Part shown: piece by piece, positions 7,075 to 9,835 of the stretch | Position numbering within the stretch: position 1 is the stretch's first letter | Layout: each line of letters begins with the position of its first letter | From: an uncultured Blautia sp. | GTDB lineage: Bacteria; Bacillota; Clostridia; Lachnospirales; Lachnospiraceae | Direction of reading: 5' to 3' | Length of the DNA stretch: 9,835 bases | Assembly: GCA_900551465.1 (NCBI GenBank) | Contig: URWL01000046.1 | Location: forward strand, 1-9,835 | The notes under the pieces: generated by a model | What the model was told of the DNA's origin: nothing | The model's input: only the letters and a program-made list of their open reading frames with translations | The model's database searches: none | Translations under genes and position numbers: made by a program

Positions 7075-8073
7075 ATGTACAACAAAAAAATCACAACTAT
7101 GCTTTTAGCAGCCTGCCTGACTGCAGGAATGACCACATCTACTGCTTTTGCAGCGGAAACAGAATATGAACCGGTGACGATTACTTTGAATCTTCAGCGT
7201 TCAGGACTGGGTGAAAATGTGGAGTACACATTTAAAGAAAAACCTTCTGCAGCAGTGGCGTCAGGAGATCAGATGGCAGATTTTTTCTTTGATCTGGGAC
7301 TGGAAGACCAGATGGCAGGATACACCAAGGGAAGCTGCTGGAGTACCTTATCTGAATTTCCTGCAAGAGAGAAGGTTACTCAGATTATGGAACCGGGCGA
7401 GTCTTTATCCAAGCTGTCCAAGGAAAAACTTCTGGAAACAGGATGTGATTTTCTGATGGGATGGGATTCTGTTTTTTCAGATAAAAATTTCAATAAGGAT
7501 TTTTGCGATGAGAACGGAATTGCAATGTATTTCCCATATGTGTGCTCCGACAGCGCAACTTTCGAAGATCTTTATAAAGATTATGAAACCCTGGGACAAA
7601 TTTTTAAGGTAGAAGATGTGGCAGAAGAAAAGATCCAGACTATGAAGGATAAACTCCAGGAGGTAAAAGATACCATCGGAGAAGAGGCATATGCAGAACC
7701 AAAAAAAGTATTTGTTTATGACTCCGGTGAAGATGCTCCGTTTACAGCGTGCCAGGGAATGCCGGGAGACATTTTGAAGCTTGCCGGAGGAATTTCTATT
7801 TTTGATGATATTGAGGAAGGATGGGCAACTCCGTCATGGGAAGAAGTGATAGAACGTGATCCGGAAGTAATTTTGATTCTCAGCTACACAGGAGAAGATG
7901 ATATTGCGAAAAAGAAAGAATTTCTTGAAACAAGTGAGTTTACAAAAGATCTGACCGCTGTAAAAGAGGGAAAAATATATTCTGCAAGCTGCTGCGACAT
8001 GCAGGGATCAGCAGGCAGTGCGGTAACAGTGGAACAGATTGCTCAGCAGCTTTATCCGGAAGCCTTTAAATAA
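7075..8073 (+). CDS. btuF: Corrinoid ABC transporter substrate-binding protein (BtuF-like)
   Basis: Extracytoplasmic binding protein of a class II (FecCD-type) ABC importer, 332 residues. Start choice: AGGAGG (7057-7062) lies 12 bases before ATG 7075. The same frame is open upstream to 6676, but that part would translate the riboswitch and terminator. An N-terminal signal is clear (Lys4-Lys5, hydrophobic stretch). Two readings exist: a lipobox-like Leu-Ala-Ala-Cys at 11-14, or signal peptidase I cleavage after Ala-Phe-Ala near residue 26. The mature part has the two-lobe pattern with a long central helix (EEKIQTMKDKLQEVKDTIGEEAY, about 184-206) and the DPEVILIL motif (from Asp262) typical of BtuF/FhuD-like proteins. 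It is first in an operon with the permease and ATPase behind a cobalamin riboswitch, so a corrinoid ligand is inferred. Family alone would also allow iron-siderophore or heme. Confidence 0.88.
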   Translation: MYNKKITTMLLAACLTAGMTTSTAFAAETEYEPVTITLNLQRSGLGENVEYTFKEKPSAAVASGDQMADFFFDLGLEDQMAGYTKGSCWSTLSEFPAREKVTQIMEPGESLSKLSKEKLLETGCDFLMGWDSVFSDKNFNKDFCDENGIAMYFPYVCSDSATFEDLYKDYETLGQIFKVEDVAEEKIQTMKDKLQEVKDTIGEEAYAEPKKVFVYDSGEDAPFTACQGMPGDILKLAGGISIFDDIEEGWATPSWEEVIERDPEVILILSYTGEDDIAKKKEFLETSEFTKDLTAVKEGKIYSASCCDMQGSAGSAVTVEQIAQQLYPEAFK

Positions 8074-8082
8074 GGGGTGGAT

Positions 8083-9141
8083 ATGAAAACAAAATTAAAA
8101 CCAGGCGGAGGAGGGCATTTTGCCTTCCTCCTGCTGTTACTGTCAGGATTGATCCTTGCTGCCGCCTGCATTTCTGTTACTATGGGCGCAGTAGAAATTT
8201 CACCATTAAATGTACTGAAGATCATTGTAAACAAAAGCACAGGCTGCGAAATATTTGAATGTCTGTGGGAGAAAAAGACAGAAACTATTATTTGGAATAT
8301 TCGTTTTCCAAGAGTGCTGCTGGCATTTATTGTAGGTGCAGGATTATCTCTTTGCGGAGTTCTGATGCAGGCTCTTACCAAAAATTCACTTGCAGATCCC
8401 TATGTACTGGGAATTTCATCCGGAGCATCCGCGGGAGCGGTTAGTGTAATGGTTTTGGGATTTTTCCAATTTTTAGGAGGATATGCTGTAATTGCAGGTG
8501 CTACATTAGGAGCAATGCTGTCTATTATATTGTCAATGAAAATTGCTTCTGTAAGGGGACGGATCACATCTACGCAGCTGGTACTGGCCGGGATTGCTAC
8601 ATCCGCACTGTTTTCAGCGATAACGAATCTTATCATTTATGGAGGAGGAGCTTCCGATAAAACAAAAACAGCTTTATACTGGATGGTAGGATCATTAAGC
8701 GGTGCGAGCTGGGGACGTCTGCGTTATGTATCAGTTGTATTTCTGGTCACAATCATTGTGATATTCCTGTTTTCAAAGGAACTGGATGTGCTTCTTCTTG
8801 GTGATGATGTAGCGGAAACACTGGGGGTAGACACCGGAAAATTAAAATGGGTCATTATTATTGCATCTACAGTATTAACTGGTGTCGTAGTTTCTGTAAG
8901 CGGTGTGATTGGTTTTATTGGTCTGGTAGTGCCGCATATAATAAGGCGTATCGCAGGATCCGGACACAGGAAACTTATTCCGTTATCCTTACTTGGAGGA
9001 GGACTTTTTGCAGTGATCGCAGATCTTTTATCCAGGATATTGATTGCACCGGAAGAACTGCAGATTGGTGTGATATCTGCTTTTTTTGGTGCACCGTTTT
9101 TTCTGTATCTGATTAGAAAAGGAAGTATGGCAAAGGGATGA
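8083..9141 (+). CDS. btuC: Corrinoid ABC transporter permease (BtuC/FecCD family)
   Basis: Membrane subunit of the importer, 352 residues, with about ten hydrophobic segments as expected for FecCD permeases. Family motifs are RFPRVLLAFIVGAGLSLCG (from Arg74), MQALTKNSLADPYVLGISSG with the following GASAGA, and GVIGFIGLVVPHIIRR (from Gly274), the cytoplasmic region that contacts the ATPase. Start choice: ATG 8083 with AAGGGG (8072-8077) five bases upstream. An in-frame GTG at 8077 adds only two residues and would itself lie in the ribosome binding site. The gene begins nine bases after the stop of the binding protein, so both are on one transcript. The riboswitch upstream supports cobalamin as cargo; siderophore permeases look very similar. 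Confidence 0.93.
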   Translation: MKTKLKPGGGGHFAFLLLLLSGLILAAACISVTMGAVEISPLNVLKIIVNKSTGCEIFECLWEKKTETIIWNIRFPRVLLAFIVGAGLSLCGVLMQALTKNSLADPYVLGISSGASAGAVSVMVLGFFQFLGGYAVIAGATLGAMLSIILSMKIASVRGRITSTQLVLAGIATSALFSAITNLIIYGGGASDKTKTALYWMVGSLSGASWGRLRYVSVVFLVTIIVIFLFSKELDVLLLGDDVAETLGVDTGKLKWVIIIASTVLTGVVVSVSGVIGFIGLVVPHIIRRIAGSGHRKLIPLSLLGGGLFAVIADLLSRILIAPEELQIGVISAFFGAPFFLYLIRKGSMAKG

Positions 9142-9157
9142 GGGAGGTTATGATTCT

Positions 9158-9835
9158 GTGAGTCTGAAAGTGAAATCTCTGGACTATGAGATTGGCGGAA
9201 ATGAAATTTTACAAGCTGTTTCGCTGGAAATCCAGAAGGGAGAATTTGTAGGTCTGGTCGGTCCCAATGGATGCGGAAAATCTACATTATTAAAAAATAT
9301 ATATCGGACATTAAAGCCAAAACACAATACAGTTTTTATTGACGGAAATGATGTTCTTGGACTGTCGTCAAAAAAATTAGCATTGGAACTTGCGGTCATG
9401 GCGCAGGAAAACAATATGGAATTTGATTTTCAGGTCCGTGATATGGTTATGTTCGGACGCTATGCCCGCAGGAAATTTCTTCAGGGTGATTCCCGTCAGG
9501 ACCGGGATTTATGCAAAAAACTTCTGAATGAAGTTGGATTGTCGGGATATGAAGAAAGATCTTTTCTCAGTCTTTCCGGAGGAGAAAAACAGCGTGTTCT
9601 TCTGGCTCGGGCATTGATGCAGGAAAGCAGCTATATGATCCTGGATGAGCCGACAAATCATCTGGATATCAGTTATCAGTATCAGATCATGGATACTTTG
9701 AAAAAACAGAAAATCACAGTATTTTCTTCTGTTCATGATCTTAATCTTGCATCACTTTACTGTGACAGGATTATATTTATGTATAAAGGAAAGGTTGTAG
9801 ATCAGGGACGGCCAGAAGAGGTCCTCACAGTAGAG
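9158..9835 (+). CDS. btuD: Corrinoid ABC transporter ATPase (BtuD/FecE-like, 3' partial)
   Basis: Nucleotide-binding subunit of the importer; 226 residues are present and the frame is still open at the window edge (family length about 250-270). All ABC motifs are seen: Walker A GPNGCGKST (35-43), Q-loop Gln83, signature LSGGE (139-143), Walker B YMILDEP with Asp163-Glu164, D-loop NHLD, and H-loop His193. Start choice: GTG 9158, with AGGGAGG (9141-9147) ten bases upstream. The only nearer ATG (9150) reads Met-Ile-Leu-stop, its TGA overlapping the GTG. The ribosome binding site begins at the last base of the permease stop codon, so translation is probably coupled. It completes the binding protein-permease-ATPase set under one cobalamin riboswitch. 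Any further corrinoid genes would lie beyond the window. Confidence 0.92.
   Translation, partial: MSLKVKSLDYEIGGNEILQAVSLEIQKGEFVGLVGPNGCGKSTLLKNIYRTLKPKHNTVFIDGNDVLGLSSKKLALELAVMAQENNMEFDFQVRDMVMFGRYARRKFLQGDSRQDRDLCKKLLNEVGLSGYEERSFLSLSGGEKQRVLLARALMQESSYMILDEPTNHLDISYQYQIMDTLKKQKITVFSSVHDLNLASLYCDRIIFMYKGKVVDQGRPEEVLTVE

Noticed and set aside
1..9835. CRISPR array, tRNA, rRNA, insertion sequence or prophage signals
   Set aside because: I read for direct-repeat arrays, terminal inverted repeats, transposase motifs and tRNA-like clover leaves and saw none; the only tandem pattern is the 11-bp phased heptamer before fhs.

Overview
The window looks like a stretch of a low-to-mid GC Gram-positive anaerobe of the Clostridia, most likely a gut Lachnospiraceae of the Blautia/Ruminococcus/Dorea kind. 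This is inferred from strong AGGAGG-type ribosome binding sites, consensus sigma-A promoters, riboswitch/terminator leaders, a CUT1 sugar importer without its own ATPase in view, and the protein style. No rRNA or other marker gene is present, so the genus is not proven.

Layout. (1) Positions 1-3868, plus strand: the 3' part of a sugar-importer operon, with a MalF-like permease (cut by the window edge), a MalG-like permease and a cytoplasmic GH31 alpha-glycosidase. A terminator-like hairpin sits on the stop codon of the second permease, just before the GH31 gene. (2) Positions 3869-4046: two hairpins between convergent genes. (3) Positions 4047-5930, minus strand: a formate-tetrahydrofolate ligase gene (fhs) behind a textbook ZTP (pfl) riboswitch. 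The 3' end of the aptamer overlaps an intrinsic terminator, and a near-consensus promoter lies upstream with three TTGACAA copies exactly 11 bp apart. (4) Positions 5950-6620: AT-rich DNA without an intact convincing gene. On the minus strand it holds an extended -10 promoter, a ribosome binding site and a start codon leading into a small two-helix membrane protein that is readable only across two frameshifts. (5) Positions 6692-9835, plus strand: promoter, cobalamin riboswitch, intrinsic terminator, then a corrinoid-type ABC importer made of a substrate-binding protein, a FecCD/BtuC-type permease and a BtuD-type ATPase (3' end outside the window).

How it fits together. The sugar operon would import an alpha-linked oligosaccharide and hydrolyse it inside the cell. 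Fhs makes 10-formyl-THF, and its riboswitch turns it on when ZTP signals a shortage of that cofactor. The B12 operon is shut off when cobalamin is plentiful. Folate C1 chemistry and corrinoids meet in methionine synthesis and, in acetogens, in the Wood-Ljungdahl pathway, but nothing in the window proves that link.

I did not find a clearly novel multi-gene system. The points most worth a second look are the 11-bp phased TTGACAA repeats before fhs, the frameshifted membrane-protein gene, the intra-operon hairpin before the GH31 gene, and the ambiguous signal peptide of the B12-binding protein.
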